A stretch of 64,000 bases of DNA from Todiramphus chloris collaris (taxonomy: Eukaryota; Chordata; Aves; Coraciiformes; Alcedinidae). The notes beneath the pieces are model-generated. The model saw only the letters and a list, made by a program, of their open reading frames with translations, searched no databases and had not been told where the DNA came from. This document shows positions 10,150-23,369 of the stretch, piece by piece (the stretch's first letter is position 1; each line of letters opens with the position of its first letter). The stretch lies in the NCBI GenBank assembly GCA_025345505.1, contig JANVCC010000062.1, forward strand, positions 11,954,712 to 12,018,711, in the 5' to 3' direction. Both the position numbers and the translations under genes were made by a program.

Positions 10150-10847
10150 AGTGTCTGGAGTTAGCAGCGTGTTTTCACAGACTGTCTGCTTCCAGCAGTG
10201 ATAACCCCCATGTTCAGAGTTAGTACCAAGGGCTGGTGTGCAGACCAAGGCCACGGCTGGGTCTTGTGCACCACGCTGGGGGTGCAGAGGGTAAAAGGCG
10301 GCACCTGCAGGGAGGAGCGGACAGGAGAGGGGACCCCAAGCTGCCCGGTGAGGGGTTCCAGCCCATATACATCGTATTCGGTACAAGGCTGAGGGATCAG
10401 GAGGGTCTCGCCCCGCTTTGCCGGCTTTGCTCGATTCGGGTCCTCTTCCGGTTTCTTCCTTGGCCGGCATCCACAGGGGTCACTGTCCATTCTGCCTTTG
10501 ATCCTGATCTGTGTGTTCCTGAATCCAGCACCAGTATCCAGTTCCTGAACACAGTTCCCATCTGCCACTGGGCCCAGTCTGGGACTATCCCAGTGCCTGC
10601 TCCACAGCATCAGTGGTGACAGTGACAGAATTGCCATCAGGAGGGGTTTGGTTCGATACTGGTTTTGTACATATTTGTATATATTCCATTTTTATTATTA
10701 TTTTTATTAAAGCTGTTGTAGTTTCTTTTTCTAATCGCTCAGTCTCTCACCCTTATTCCTTTTCTCTTCCCCTTTGGGGAGGAAGGGGGGTTAACAGAGA
10801 GCATCTGTTAAAGGTCTAAAGGGCTGCCCTAAATCTAAACCCTGACA
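10150..10847 (+). mobile_element. Long terminal repeat of an avian endogenous retrovirus (ERVL-like), probable solo LTR
   Basis: This GC-richer block differs sharply from its AT-rich flanks and has the layout of an avian ERVL-type LTR in plus orientation. There is a U3-like region with phrases such as 'ttccagcccatatacatcg' and 'tgcctgctccacag'. An AT-rich stretch follows, with the polyadenylation signal ATTAAA at 10,706-10,711. A pyrimidine-rich U5-like part follows, ending in 'aaaccctgaca', matching the usual ...ACA terminus. The 3' end at 10,847 is well supported; the 5' end is approximate, since I could not find a TG start flanked by a copy of the 5 bp after the 3' end (tcatg). No gag, pol or env remnant adjoins it. 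Short frames on both strands inside it (up to 158 codons) are not taken as genes. Confidence 0.7.
10706..10711 (+). promoter_or_regulatory. Polyadenylation signal ATTAAA inside the LTR
   Basis: ATTAAA follows an AT-rich run and precedes GT/T-rich DNA (gctgttgtagtttc), the normal arrangement of a retroviral LTR polyadenylation site at the R region. Confidence 0.55.
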
Positions 10848-13800
10848 TCATGCAATGGATATTTTAAGGTAATCTGTCATTTTGTTAAGCTTGCTTTGTA
10901 TTTCATTGCTCAACAAGGTATTCTGGGTGAATGAGACAATACAGACAGAAAGCCAGTGTTCCTGGGGCTTTGGCCTCATGGTTGTTCCCATGCTTCACGT
11001 GGTACACTTTCTAGAGCAGTCTAGCACTACAGACCAAGAACACCGAAGCACCACCTTTGCATCAGTTCACAGTCTATAAAAAATAACTCATAAACCAGGA
11101 AATAAATAACGGCATTTTTAACTTTTCCACAGCACAGCATCAAAATCTACAGGTATAGGGGGATTTTGCCTAATTCTTGTCCTATGAAGTAAACAGTTTT
11201 TCCACTTCCCCCTTCTGGCTCCCGTTTCTTCTACTCATCTGTGTAACTCACCCAGAACTCTGTAAGAATGTGTCTTAGTTTTGCATGTCTCCCTCACAGG
11301 CAGATGATCTGTCAGCACAAAGGTCTGCACTGAGTTAGGGTTTCCACTGTTTTTCCACAGTAACTTGCATATTGGTATTTCAATCACTAAGTCAGTACAC
11401 TGACCACAGTTTAATTTGGGGAGTAGAATTACTTGCTTCACTAGCCAACCAATTTCTCTTGACAAGACCTGCAAATAATAGAATACAGGAAAGCAGGACC
11501 CTTTTTATGATGGGTTTGGTAGGGGTTTTTTGAATCTACATTTTCTTCTTGGAAAAGGAAACACATGCTGCCTCACCTCGCATGGCACCAGAAGCTTAAC
11601 ACTTGTTTCTCTGAATTGACTGCTACGAGCCATTGTTAATTACCAGTTAAAGCAGGGTCACAGGCTCTACTTCCACAGAGAAGAAAATCTGAATTATAGA
11701 CTACCCAGTGGGTTGTACTTATCAACCCTTTCAGGACCCTCACACACGAGATGTAGTTTTATTTAGTAATGCTTTGCTGCTAAGTCAAACTCCCTGTCAC
11801 ACATCATCTCAAGCTGGAATACCCAGAAGTTAATCCCTTTAACTCCATTTAACCAGTTTTGTCCCAAGCGTAGCTGCGCACATTGCCAGTTGCAAGAAAA
11901 CCAACCCACCAGCTTTCTTTGGTGGGGTTTTTGGTGTTGAATAGCATGTTGCTGTTTCCTATGCCAGCATCACACCATTCATTGCTGTACGGATTAGGTA
12001 CTTCTACGTGCACAAGGCCATCTCGTGGTACATGAAAATTACTCAAGTTGAATACTGGATTTATGAAATCACCTGATTTTTCGCAGATAGGAAAAAAAAA
12101 CCAAACCAACAAACAAAAAAACCAAGAATAGACCAGAAAGAGCAGAGAGTGTCATTCCCTAAGGAGCAAAGATACTGAGTTGGCAGAGTTAATTATTCTT
12201 CAGCTGTCCACACCATTTTATTACACCGTTTTGGAACAGTCCACTAGAATGTATACTAGCTCTACAGGCTTATTTATTTATACATGGTTCTTTGATACCA
12301 TTTTATAGCAGTGACCCTGAGAAGACGAAAACCAGATACACAGTTTCCCCCTTTTTCTGTCTTGTGACTTAGAAAGAGGATTGTCACCTCTCCCACATCG
12401 CCTGGTACAGTCACTTGGTTAGCATTTCACCTCCAAGACACAGTAACAATAGAAATTTGGTACTCTACTGATATTTAAAATCCCCTTACAGTCATTGCTA
12501 ATTTACTGATTCTCAGCTCTGCTGAATCAGCATCACTGACAGCAACGTCTCCCCTTAATCACTGACAGAAAGCAGTGCCTCTGCAAGGGCAGAGGCAACA
12601 AAGAACAGGATTAGGGTAAACTGACAGTAGCTGTATCAACTCCTATACAATTGCTTTAAAATTATCTAAAATCACTAACCTTTCACTTCTGGAGCATGAG
12701 GTTCAATCCTGTGTTTAGCCAGGCATGAAAAGGAGCTCAGCAATCTTGGTTCAGCCTCCGCAGAATCATTCATGTAATTTGCTGTGGAAAAGGAGTGAAT
12801 ACGAATTAGAAAACAAAAGCCAGGTTCTGTCAGGTTTGAAAATTAAACATCAATCAGTCCGAATGTCAGAATCACAGTGAGCAAATTCACACCTGAAAGC
12901 TTGGACCCTTGTGCAACCTTTGTGCAACCCTTGTATGGACAGAAAAAAAAACAGAACAGAAGGCAGGTTCCCCTGTAAGCACAACACAGCAGTCCTCACG
13001 GCACCAGTGGGGTAGTCACTGACACAGTACTGAGAGTAGGGTGGTTGCACACCAATGGACTACTGAAGTCTGCTCCTCAAAATGCATGGTGTCTTCTCAT
13101 CCACAGGAGATGGATATCCTCAAAATGCTCAGAACCGCTCACTCAAGTAGGGCAGGCAGCTTTGTGTCTCGAACATGCCCTACATTTTGCAATGGCCAGC
13201 AGCCCTGCTTCACCTGTCACCATGAATTCTGGGGTGCTGCTTAGAATCAAAGAAAAAATAAAGAGAAATCTATTCCTAGATAGTAAGAAAGACCAAAAGT
13301 CTCTCTTCCATGAAAGAGCACTTCCTGAACCATAGGGAAATATAAATTAAAACCCACAAAAGAAAGATGCAAAAATAAAGTAAAATAAAAATAAGAGTGA
13401 GAGAGAAGCAAAGAATGGCAACCCCTCACCTGTCATAAATCCTCTTCCCATCCTCACCACTTACTTTAGGTGACTAACTCTTAGATCTGAACCTGAGCCT
13501 CCCTTGTGAAATGAACCTGGGTGACAACAACGGAACTACCTCAGCGAGGACAGTGGATGGTTGCTTGACTCAGGCTGTACATACTGTACATGCAACTGTA
13601 TAGACAACTGTGCTGCTATTAACTGTTTCTCCTTTGGGATAGTTTTGTTGGGTTTCCATCAAAAAATACTACACCTTGCATATTGAGAAATCTTTGAAAG
13701 TAACCATACAATGATGTACTGTCATTGCAAAGTTTAACTGGAACTGAAAAAATATGGTAACTTATCTCTCACATGCCTGATGCAGAGGATTCTTTTATTG

Positions 13801-16800
13801 TACACGCTTTCAAGAACAATATCCTTACATTGGTTTACAAAACAGCTGCATCAAAGGACAGGGATCCTGACTGGAGCCCCGTGTGTTACTGTAAAACAAA
13901 TACTGCAAATCTCACGTATACCTTTCACTCACTTCTCTGCCTAAAAAAAAAAAACCAGAAAAAAAACCCCAAACCAAGGCAAAAACAACGCAAGAGGTTG
14001 ACTGGTTTAGCATAAGCACAAGCTGCAACTCTTTCTGCAAGATTTAACTGGGTGATTTTAATAAAAACAGTAACAGCATGCGCACAGCAGGCAGTAACAA
14101 GGGGTTGTCTACAGCACCCATCACCTCTGCAGCTTTTCAGATTCTATTTGGCACTCCGCAGTCATCATCATTATGTGGGGAACCCAGCAAATAAAATTCT
14201 AGAGAAAAGAACCATCTTTGTTCCTTAGCAAGGAAACGGCTTCTGTCTCCATCCAAAACCTTGCATGAAATCCTCTCAGACTGACAGAGTAATTCAACCT
14301 GTTGCGTACTGACTTAAACATACACCAACTTTCTACCTTTCACAGTGACAGTCTACATTTCAATCTCCAAAACAGATACTACGAGTTGTGATTGGGTGTA
14401 GAGACTTTTTTCAGTTGTAGATTTTTTTTTTAACTGTTCTTTTCCCTCCTCTTGGATGTGCCTTCTACAGATTCTAGGAAGCGTTAGTGGATTTTTTCCT
14501 CTCCAGGTTCTCTGCAAATGCAGTCTGCTTTTGGGAAGAGACAGTGCCGCTGCCACCAGGAGTAAAATGCGCTGCCGTACTCCCATGTGGTAGCAGAGAC
14601 AGCCTGCCTCTCGTTTTCTCAATACTACTTCAGGAACTATCATTTAACAGCAAAAAAATACAAAAAGCAAAAGAATGACAGCAAAGCCCAATTTAATCAT
14701 CCATTGGCTAAATCCACCAGCCACCAGAGAACCAAAGCCACCACAGTCTTACATAAGAATGGGTGGCTGAAAGGTGCCGTAGGATTTATAAAAAGAAAAC
14801 AGATTGTCTCAGAGGGTGATGCCAAATAACTCGTTGCCTGAGTTATCACTCTTCAATCAAACAGTATATGAAGAAACTACATAAGTCATTTAGACAGCAA
14901 TCACCATGGAGTTATGCTGGCCTCTCATGTCAGTGATGAAGCAGCCAAATTCCCTGTAAGTGGTGAGTTATTCCTTTTATCGCCGGCAGAGCTGCCAAAA
15001 GAATCATCAAGGCTACAGGCATGGAAAACAGGAGGCCTCTCCAAATTTCACTGATAAAAATGCAATGTGTTTTATTACTAGAATCTTTATAATTTAAGTT
15101 TTAAAGAAATTGCAATGACAACCATAATTAGGCAACAATGGGATTAATTCCAACTCAGCATTTCATTCTTGTAAGGAAGCTTTTTTCCAGACCATGATCT
15201 TCTGGATTCTGTTCCCACCTCCCTCTGCCCCCAGTCTCTCTCATAACTAAACATGTATCTTTCAGCCCTGAAAAAGCCAGTATGAAATACTGGGTGTTTT
15301 ATTACAAATTGTAGTTCAGTCACTTAGGAGGTGGATTTTCTTTCTCTACTTATAGTAATGACTTGGTATAGGAAGTTGATAATTTTTTTGGTTGTACTTG
15401 AACATTGCTAGAGAGGTCACACGCTGTGAGCGAGGGCATAGGCTTTTAGAAAGATTTCTCTGCCTGCCCTTAGTGCCTTTAAAAGTCCTAAAGAAAGTAA
15501 CAATATATTAATTCTCTAGAATAGTTTTCAATACTTGCTTTAAAAACCTAGCTTGTGCTGAAGAAAAGCAAGTTTTGTGGGCCTGATTTCAATTTGAGCA
15601 GAATTTCAGTTAATAATGTTGCACACATAAACTCTCTTTTAACAGTCCATAATATTAAACTGAAGACAGGATTGCTACAGAACTTTGTTATTTTTTCTCC
15701 CTATTAAATCAGCATTATGGACTTTCAGCAGATGTCTTTAATAGACGTTGTTATTAAAAAAAATATTACATAAAATAAATTCAGACCATTTCTTCAGTAT
15801 TACTTACTCCTGCCATCAAGAGCAGAATGTCTCCTGCATCTTCAAATTATTACATTGACGCCTCACGCAAACAAACAAAGCCTCCCCTTCAAATGCTGCA
15901 AAGCCTCTGTCAGCATCCATCCTATTCCTAGATTTAAGAAAACCTGTCACTGCTTCCATTTACAGTAACCCCCTGTTTTTACAGGTTTAAGAACTGGCCT
16001 TAAGAATGTGCTCTAACAGAAAAGTTTCAACCCATAAGGTTTATATATAGATTTATTTTTTTTTTCCCCAAGTTGGGAAAAACATCCATCTTCTTTTTAA
16101 ACTCTTGGGTGCCAGAGAGGTTTTATAGTGTCAGGTATTTTTCTGAGCTTTCATAACTCAAAAATAATGCCAGTTTTGAGTTAATTTCTTGCAACGTATC
16201 AGTTAATAAATACATACCTTTGCATTTTTACTGTTTGGGAAATGTTATGAAATATAATTATTTTTTCATGGCAAACCCCCCTCCACGGGTGATGTTTCTG
16301 GGTCAAACTGTGTATAATATATTCCATGCCTGAGATAAGTACATGAAATCACACTTATGTTCCTGCCATAAAATAAGCCTTGTTACTCAGATGTGAACCC
16401 ACTTTTTTTTTTTTTATGGCCAATAATTTGGCTATATATTCACCTAAGTAAATACAGATTTATGAGCTATGGATCTCTTCTCTTTCCCTCCCATCTGCAC
16501 AGGTAACCCGACTAGATATGGATATGTATATATATATAAACTGGGAGATGTCTGAGTACTCTTGAGTTCCCAGGTCTTGACCATATCTTGTTTTCATAGT
16601 GCTATGAGCCTTCTACCTGTACAGCCTGACTTCCCCAGGAATCTAATCATAATCAGATGGGAACAGCAGCAAGTTCTTGGTCTGGGTCAGCAGGACACAG
16701 GCTCTAGGACAACCTTACGAAACATCTGAAGACACGGCAGGCTTTGGAGTTGGGATTCTCTGCAGTAATTCTGCTGAAAGCAGTGAAGAAAGAGAGAAAC

Positions 16801-17304
16801 AATGGCAGGCACTATGGTTAAATCCATCTCCCCCATCCCACATCTCTAAATGCTCAACTCAAAACTCTACACTTGTCTCAACAAGAGACCTGCAAGGCTA
16901 AATGCATTAAACACTCCCAGGCATGCAATGACTTTGAACCAGAAACAGCACCGATGCATTCTTTTGGGTGTTTCTTTGATGTCAGAATACAAAAAGATGC
17001 CAGAAAGCACATCCAGAAACACTTAATACTCTGCCTTAAACGTCTGAGGATGCTTTTCTCCAGCCTTGTAGAGTGTCATGGGTCTGTGAACCTCATCTGA
17101 AGTGCTGTGCAAACTACTCATGAGATACAGGTGTTTTAACAGGTTGGTCACAGTTTGCTGGCGAAATCTTTACAGAGGTGTTCACAAAACCTTTAGTGTC
17201 ACAATTTTTTCCAGCAGCAAACTCTCTTGCAGCTACTGAAAAGAACAGTTGAAGGCAATCATCAAGGGTTGTGGGATGAAACTGGACCAATTGAGATTGT
17301 TTTG
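10848..17304. other. Non-coding stretch, no gene recognised
   Basis: No credible exon was found. Noted inside: A-rich and CAA-rich simple sequence near 12.09-12.12 kb; a small imperfect tandem repeat (cttgtgcaac-like, two to three copies) near 12.91-12.94 kb; a duplicated ctgtacat near 13.57-13.59 kb; and AT-rich DNA from 15.0 to 16.4 kb with homeodomain-like TAATTA cores and a TA run at about 16.53 kb. Open frames up to about 96 codons overlap on both strands and have no recognisable motif. Confidence 0.6.
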
Positions 17305-17500
17305 TAGAATACTGCCATTGGAAGGAATCACAACGATTGTCTGGTCCAGCTGCCTGACTGTTTCAGGGCTGACCAATAGTTAAACCGTGCTGTTATTAAG
17401 GACATTGTCCAATTGCCTCTTAAACATTTACAGGTCTGGGGCATCAACTGCCTCCCCAGGAAGCCTGTATAGATACAGGTACTTCCACACAAGAAGCACC
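17305..17500 (-). mobile_element. CR1 LINE 3' fragment, antisense
   Basis: The plus strand follows the antisense CR1 3' end: 'ttggaaggaatcacaacgat' (where the consensus has a GGAAGGGACC-like block), 'tggtccagctgcctgactg', 'agttaaaccgtgctg', 'cattgtccaattgcctctt' and 'tggggcatcaactgcctcc'. The element therefore lies on the minus strand, 5' truncated to about 200 bp and moderately diverged. Confidence 0.8.
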
Positions 17501-20500
17501 TTCGCTTTGTGGTTGAATGGTCAGTATCATAACTACACCACAGGCGCTGGCTTTAGTCAAGTCTCTAGATTTTCAGGCTGCAGAAAAAAGTTTTCATTCA
17601 ACAGTAAACAAATTTATGTTAAAATTTCAAGGTCTTTAAAAAATGGCAAGAAATTTCAAAGAAAATGAAAGTATTTTCTTTATCCTCCTAATTCTGCTTG
17701 GGGAAATTATCAACAAGATTTTGTAAGTAAATTAGAGAATGAAAAACAAAAGCTACCCAAAAGCTATGATTGCCACGGAGCCATGCTCCAATTTGTGCTG
17801 TGAATTCTGGTACTCTGCCGTGGTGTTGAATGAAGAAAACTCATTTTTACAAACAGCAAAGCACACCTGAGAAGTTTGCCCAAAGCATCCTAGTTTTAAT
17901 ATCCTCTGGTAGTAAAGCAGCCGTAATAACCTTGAGGTGTCCCTGAGACTTCAGTTGGCTGTGGCTGCCTCGCTGCAAGTAAGCATCCACATCCAGCACT
18001 GAAGAATGAAGTATGAAGCACACAAATTGTGTGAAAGGGCTGCTGATGTAACTAGGAAACACCTGAATTAATCAGACACTTCATGGCATAACTCATCTGG
18101 ATAGCCCCAAGAAGGGTCTACATACGAGAAACAGAGTAAAAGGGAAAAAACCCAACACACCCAAGTCACAGCTCTGCTAAAACCCCAAATAAAATCCGAC
18201 AGAGCAAGTAATCTTGCCCACCTCTACATCTTTTCTTTGCTATGCACCTTGGCTGCTTCATCTGCTGAAGACATAAATCACAGTTGCCTGGAGGGGCCAA
18301 AACGTAGAAGGATGCAACCACAGACCAGGGAGTTGATGACTGACTCTGACATCTGAGAATAGCTCTGAGTAAGCTGCTGCTTTTCTATCAAGAGCAGGAT
18401 CATTTTTTCCCCCTCTAGGTATACACATTTCACAGCAACACGTTCTGTTGCTATTTAGGATTCACTGGACACTTCGATTACAATTTTTTTTTTTTCCTGA
18501 GATTTATAACCAGGGCTTTTGTTACAATGTCCAGTGCCAAACGAAACTTGACTCATTCTGAGTTCCATTGCAAAAGCAGGACTAGAACCACCTTGACAGA
18601 AATTTCTGCAATTCTTTTGGCGACCTCGAGACAATTGCTAGGTGATGTTAGAACAACACAGAGCTTAAGGTCAAGAGTCAGCAAAAACTCTTCAGCTCCA
18701 AAATGATCTGTCTTTCTAAAAATAAAAAATAAGGAATCCTCTGCATTCGAAGCAGAATCAGCGTTGAGGGGAGGGCTGGATCCAGTGATTGAAACCAAAG
18801 AAAACGTTTGTGTGAACCGTGGTGACAAGCAAAATAGCTGCATTTTTGCACCGCTCTATTTATAATTCTGCAATTTTAAATGCTGAGACCAAAAATAGTC
18901 ATTGCAATATGTCAGCTCGATGTAATTTTTCTTTCCAAGAGACATAAATCAGTCTAATTGTTTTTTTGTTGGTAGAGAGTAGTAAAACAAATAACAAACA
19001 GTTTTCCAGATAGTTTTAGAGGGTTTTTTGTTACTAAAGCGTTAAGTCCTATGTGGCAGGAGTTCCTGGCATCTGAAAATGGCCTTTCCCTCATCTGACT
19101 TCATTTAGGATACACATCTGTCAAGGGACTTTCAGGAATATGTAATGATTTAACAAGGCAGCCAGTTCAAGTGGGGGATAATTAGACTTTCACCCTCCCC
19201 TTCACTCCGTGCCACTGTTTTGAGTCTCTCCATCCCCGCTGCAGCCTTGGAAGCAGCGGCTCAGCAGCCAAGCGTTGCACGCTCCCCACAGCCAGCGATT
19301 TCCTCTGGAGCTGCAGTGGATAATCACAACCAGCTGCCAAGGGCTGCCGACCGCAGGACAAGCTGCACCTTCTGCCCAGGCACTAAACCCCAGCCTTTGC
19401 TCTTTGCTACGTGGACATCCCCAAGGAGGCTCCCACAGCCTCGTAGTACAAGTCAGAGAGCAACAATCCCCCCACTGCCCCTTCCCTGTACCAACAGAGA
19501 TACTGAAAGACTAGGGTATCTCAGCCTCCCTCCTCCTCCTCTTCCTCCCCTAAACCCATTTATTTAAAGAGAAGAAAGCTTCCTTCTGTGGGCCCTGCTC
19601 TGTGAGGTGTTTTGAGACTCAGGGACATCAGGTATATGCAGATGGTGCAAATCACCAAACAATGCTTTGCAGTTACGTAGCACTAAGATCACAGAACTTA
19701 TGTGGTGATGAGCTCTGTCACTGCAATCAACTTTATACCTAATGAAAGCAATAGCAGATACATTGAACATTCTGTTCAAAACAACCGAAAAACCCTGTGG
19801 TGGAGTTAGGGACAACAAAATTTGCATTCTTCCCCTTAGACTGTGTTAGGAATGCAGAATTAGAGCATTCAGATAGCAAAACTATTCTGTCTGGGACGGT
19901 AGGTTCAACCTGTATCAGCAGGCAGGTACAGCTCATGTGAAAAAATCTCATGCCAAACAAAATCACCCTGGGTTTTCTCTGAGCTTCACAGAGGGTACAG
20001 GAGGGAGCTCTCATGAGGCTTCACAAAAAGAAATTTCTGCAAAAGGAGAATGCAAACTGCTCCATAAACCCACAACATACATAATCAAGAGCTCCTGGGT
20101 AAAGCATGAGCATCAGCTGTATGTGAATCCTGTCAGGTTCACTGCTTGCACTTTCCTCATGGGTGTAAACACGCCTCAAACACTCCCAGCTTTCACACTG
20201 TACTTTCCTGCTGCGCTACCACTGCTGGCTCAGCACAGACACACTGGCCTTCCCCTGCCTCTCATGGCACCTCCAGCGAGGCAGTGCATCATCCTCCTTG
20301 CTCCTCAGACTATAACTGCATTATATTGGCTTTGGCACTAAAATAGGCTTAAGAAATTGCCATCCGCTGTTTGCAGTGTCCACTCTGTTTATCCTGATTC
20401 CTTTCACTGATCCCATTCCAGCTGATCCCATTAACACTGGCAAAAGAGGGCAGCAAGGGGTGCTAAACTGTGGTAAAAAGAGAGATGAATGAATGATGAG

Positions 20501-20523
20501 CAGATGGATGAAGAAGGTCTTGT
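17501..20523. other. Non-coding stretch, no gene recognised
   Basis: AT-rich DNA with poly-T tracts (about 18.48-18.50 kb). It includes a GC-richer section at 19.2-19.56 kb and a run near 18.88-18.96 kb that contains a CArG/MEF2-like ccaaaaatag and a homeodomain-like ctaattg. No exon could be supported. Confidence 0.55.
19195..19560. other. GC-richer, C-biased segment with a 115-codon open frame
   Basis: This segment is richer in C and in CpG than its surroundings. On the plus strand an open frame of 115 codons (19,220-19,567) begins MSLSIPAAALEAAAQQPS and ends in a proline run made by a CCT/CTC tract. I do not recognise it. Composition is Ala/Pro/Arg/Ser-rich and a second frame overlaps it, so it may be chance. 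Confidence 0.25.
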
Positions 20524-20602
20524 GGGAGGTGTCCCTGCCCAAGGAAAGGGGATCAGAACTAGGTGATCTTTCCAGTCATTTCCAATACAAACCATTCTAT
20601 GA
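20524..20602 (+). mobile_element. CR1 LINE 3' end, sense
   Basis: 'gggaggtgtccctgccca' followed by 'gatcagaactaggtgatctt' and 'ccaatacaaaccattctatg' is the characteristic 3' terminus of avian CR1, ending in the ATTCTATGA-like tail. It is a short 5'-truncated copy of about 80 bp. Confidence 0.85.
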
Positions 20603-21545
20603 AAGTGGTAAACATTAAATCATCTTTGCTGTTGGACAACGTACACAGAAAAAACGTTCTCCAAGAGCCTGGCTATTGGCAAGTCAACTTTGCTCCTCTG
20701 AATGCTTCTCTCTATTACACATATTCCACTTCATGTGATTTCAAAGTAGCAACCAGAACACCTGGCATAGGATCTCAACAGTCTTAAACCAAATGCAAAG
20801 AAGTTTCACTTTAAGCTAAGGCAACTGGGAGAAGGAAGAATGGAGACATGAGAAATGCACACCACGTTGGAGCACAGGGGTAGAAAGGCAGAACGTACAT
20901 TCTATAGTGAAACACACTTAGAAGAGAACTGGAGAAAGATCTGCGCTCTCTGCCCAACACAACTGCCCGCTTCTGACTGCTGTAAGGTGGCTGCACTTTA
21001 GGAAAGTTGCAGAGGGAGAAGCACAGATGTCAACAGTGCTGCTTGGGCAGCATTGTACACTCATTGTGACCCGGTGTCAATGTTCATAAAGCAAAGCGGT
21101 GAAACAGCAGGAGAGGCCGTACAGGCATAAACATACACAGCTGGAGTGGCTCCTCTGTTCTGCCTTTTCAATTTCTGATAACCTTCTGAAACTTCATTCT
21201 TCAGTAGACTTCTTTAAGATTAATCCAAATGTCTTTTTTTCCACCTTCAAGGGTGAGCTCATACACCCCAAATAAAATTCTAATCTTGACTTTTCATTCT
21301 GAATGTTTTTCTTGAGCAGGAATGAGCTCAGCTGACCTTTCCAGTTGGGGCAATTTGCAGCTCCCAGTGACTTAACTACAGGATTTGCTAAAGGAAGAGT
21401 TTTAGGCTCTTAATTCTGAACAAGCTTCACAGATGAACAAAAATGTTTAGGCTGTCATACACCTAACATTTGAGCATGCAAACTCAGAGGATGTTGTCAT
21501 GTAACTACCATTCTGTTGGAGCCAGACTGGTGCTTTTCCAATCAA
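20603..21545. other. Non-coding stretch between two CR1 copies
   Basis: I see no gene, RNA or regulatory element that can be supported here. Confidence 0.6.
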
Positions 21546-21850
21546 ATCACAGAATAGCTGAGATTAGGAGATACCTCTGGAGGTTACCCACTCCAAGCCA
21601 GCGGCTCAGAGGTGTGTTCTGCTGGGTTTTGAATATATCCAAAGGTGCAGACTCCACAACCTTTCTGGGCAAACTGTGCCAGTGCTTGGTCACGATCACA
21701 GTGAAAAAGCCACTGTTTTTTTTGAAATATTTAAATGGAATTTCTCGTACTTCAGTATGAGCCATTGCCTCTCATCCTGTCACTGGATGCTACTGACAAG
21801 AGTCTGGCTCCACCTTCTTTACATCCTTCCATCAGATGTTTAGGTAATTT
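21546..21850 (-). mobile_element. CR1 LINE 3' fragment, antisense
   Basis: It begins on the plus strand with 'atcacagaatagctgaga' (the antisense CR1 tail). It continues with 'ggtgcagactccacaacctt', 'ctgggcaaactgtgccagtg', 'gtgaaaaagccactgtt' and 'ccattgcctctcatcctgtc', all in the order of antisense CR1. It is about 300 bp, and the element lies on the minus strand. Open frames of 72 and 96 codons across it are products of the repeat. Confidence 0.85.
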
Positions 21851-23369
21851 ATGTAGGGGAAATCATGGTGTAGAAAAAGGTCTACAAGCCTAAAACACAA
21901 AAGTTCTTCACTCCAGTCTTGGCACTTAAAAACATGCCCCACTCCTATTTTTCTATCAAAATAATTGAAGTCCCAAATTCATCATCTAGCTGTTTCAGCA
22001 AGGATTCTGTTTACCTGCTTCACTTCTTTACTCTCTGTGTTCCTCTGCCTGCCCAATAACCACTGGGATTATTGGATATCAGCTAAGTTACCTGAGGTTT
22101 ACAAACATACCAACTTGGTTTCAGTTAACAACTTCTCCAGTTTAATTTGTGTGTGATACAAGAATCCCACCTTTAGTCCCTGGCTAAAGACAAGCTGCAA
22201 AACTCTGAGCAGTCACCGACCTATCAGTCAGCAAGCAATCTTTGAGCACTAGCTGAAAGCAAAACAAAAAAAAATCCTTTAATCTATTTTTTTTTATAAG
22301 ACCAAAACAAACCAGGGAGTTTCTCATTTTTAGCAAAGAAACAACAGGTAAATTTCTATTAAGACTTCTACACACAGCAGCAAGTCTTCTCAGACAGTCT
22401 AGGAAAAATTCTCAACAGTGTTGTGTCAGACTTCAGGAAAAATAAGAAGTGTCTCATTGTAACAATTGTGATTTGATCGCTAAATCCAACCTTCATGAAA
22501 GAGAAATGCAGCTGCAAGGCTGGGGCCTCTCACCCTTCCCCCCCAAAAAGCTGACGGTTAAAAGCTTTTAACAGCTGATGGAGCTTTCCAGTCAAACACT
22601 TACCAATTTCACAGCGCCCCTCATCTCCAATATACCCATGGTCCCTTCCTGCCTCCAGCTCTTTCTGGAGACAATGTCCCAGTCATGATCACGAGAGGGA
22701 TCTCTGCTCGAAAGCACGATTTGCTTCAGTATGTGCAGATTCTACACAACTTGTCACCACACATTCACTGAAAAGTTGGTCTTGACTAACTATTCTCCTC
22801 TCAGGTTTTGCTCTTAGCAAAGTAAAGCAACTATCGTAGATTGGAAAATAGAGTAACTTTTGTGTTTTTTTTTTTTTTTTTTAAACACTCATTTTGCATC
22901 ATGAGCAGTCATTAACTTGCCCTGAAATCCATATATATGAGTGTGGTGTGGAAGACGGTTTCTGGCTAAATTTGCAGGCCTGGTAATTAGAGATAATATT
23001 TAATTTCTATCTGTCCATCTTTGAAAGATAATAACCATAGTGGCAAATGACAGCATTTTTACAGTACTCCTTCAGAGAAAAACTGCAATTTCAGTCAAGT
23101 TAATCATTAAAATGTCACACTCATAAACGTCACTCTCAAGAAAATGAACATAAGATGGAAGGGTTACAAATAGAGCAAAAATCCTTACTCGCCTACGGGC
23201 CAAAGTAGGGGTGGTGTAAGAGTGCAGATACAGGCTAGGCACAGAGACCTGTTCTGATTAAGAGACAAAGCATTAAGAAGGAACACAGCTTGTTGGAGAT
23301 GTCTGTACCAAAGAGTGACTGGAATTACTTAGAATGGTTCAAGGTAATAAATCTTCAGCAAATGGAATG
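21851..23369. other. Non-coding stretch with an 18-T run
   Basis: T18 lies at 22,865-22,882. Otherwise it is AT-rich DNA without a recognisable exon or repeat. Confidence 0.6.

Noticed and set aside
10138-10637. Frames of 110-158 codons on both strands
   Set aside because: They fall within the LTR, which does not normally encode protein; they conflict with each other and match nothing I recognise.
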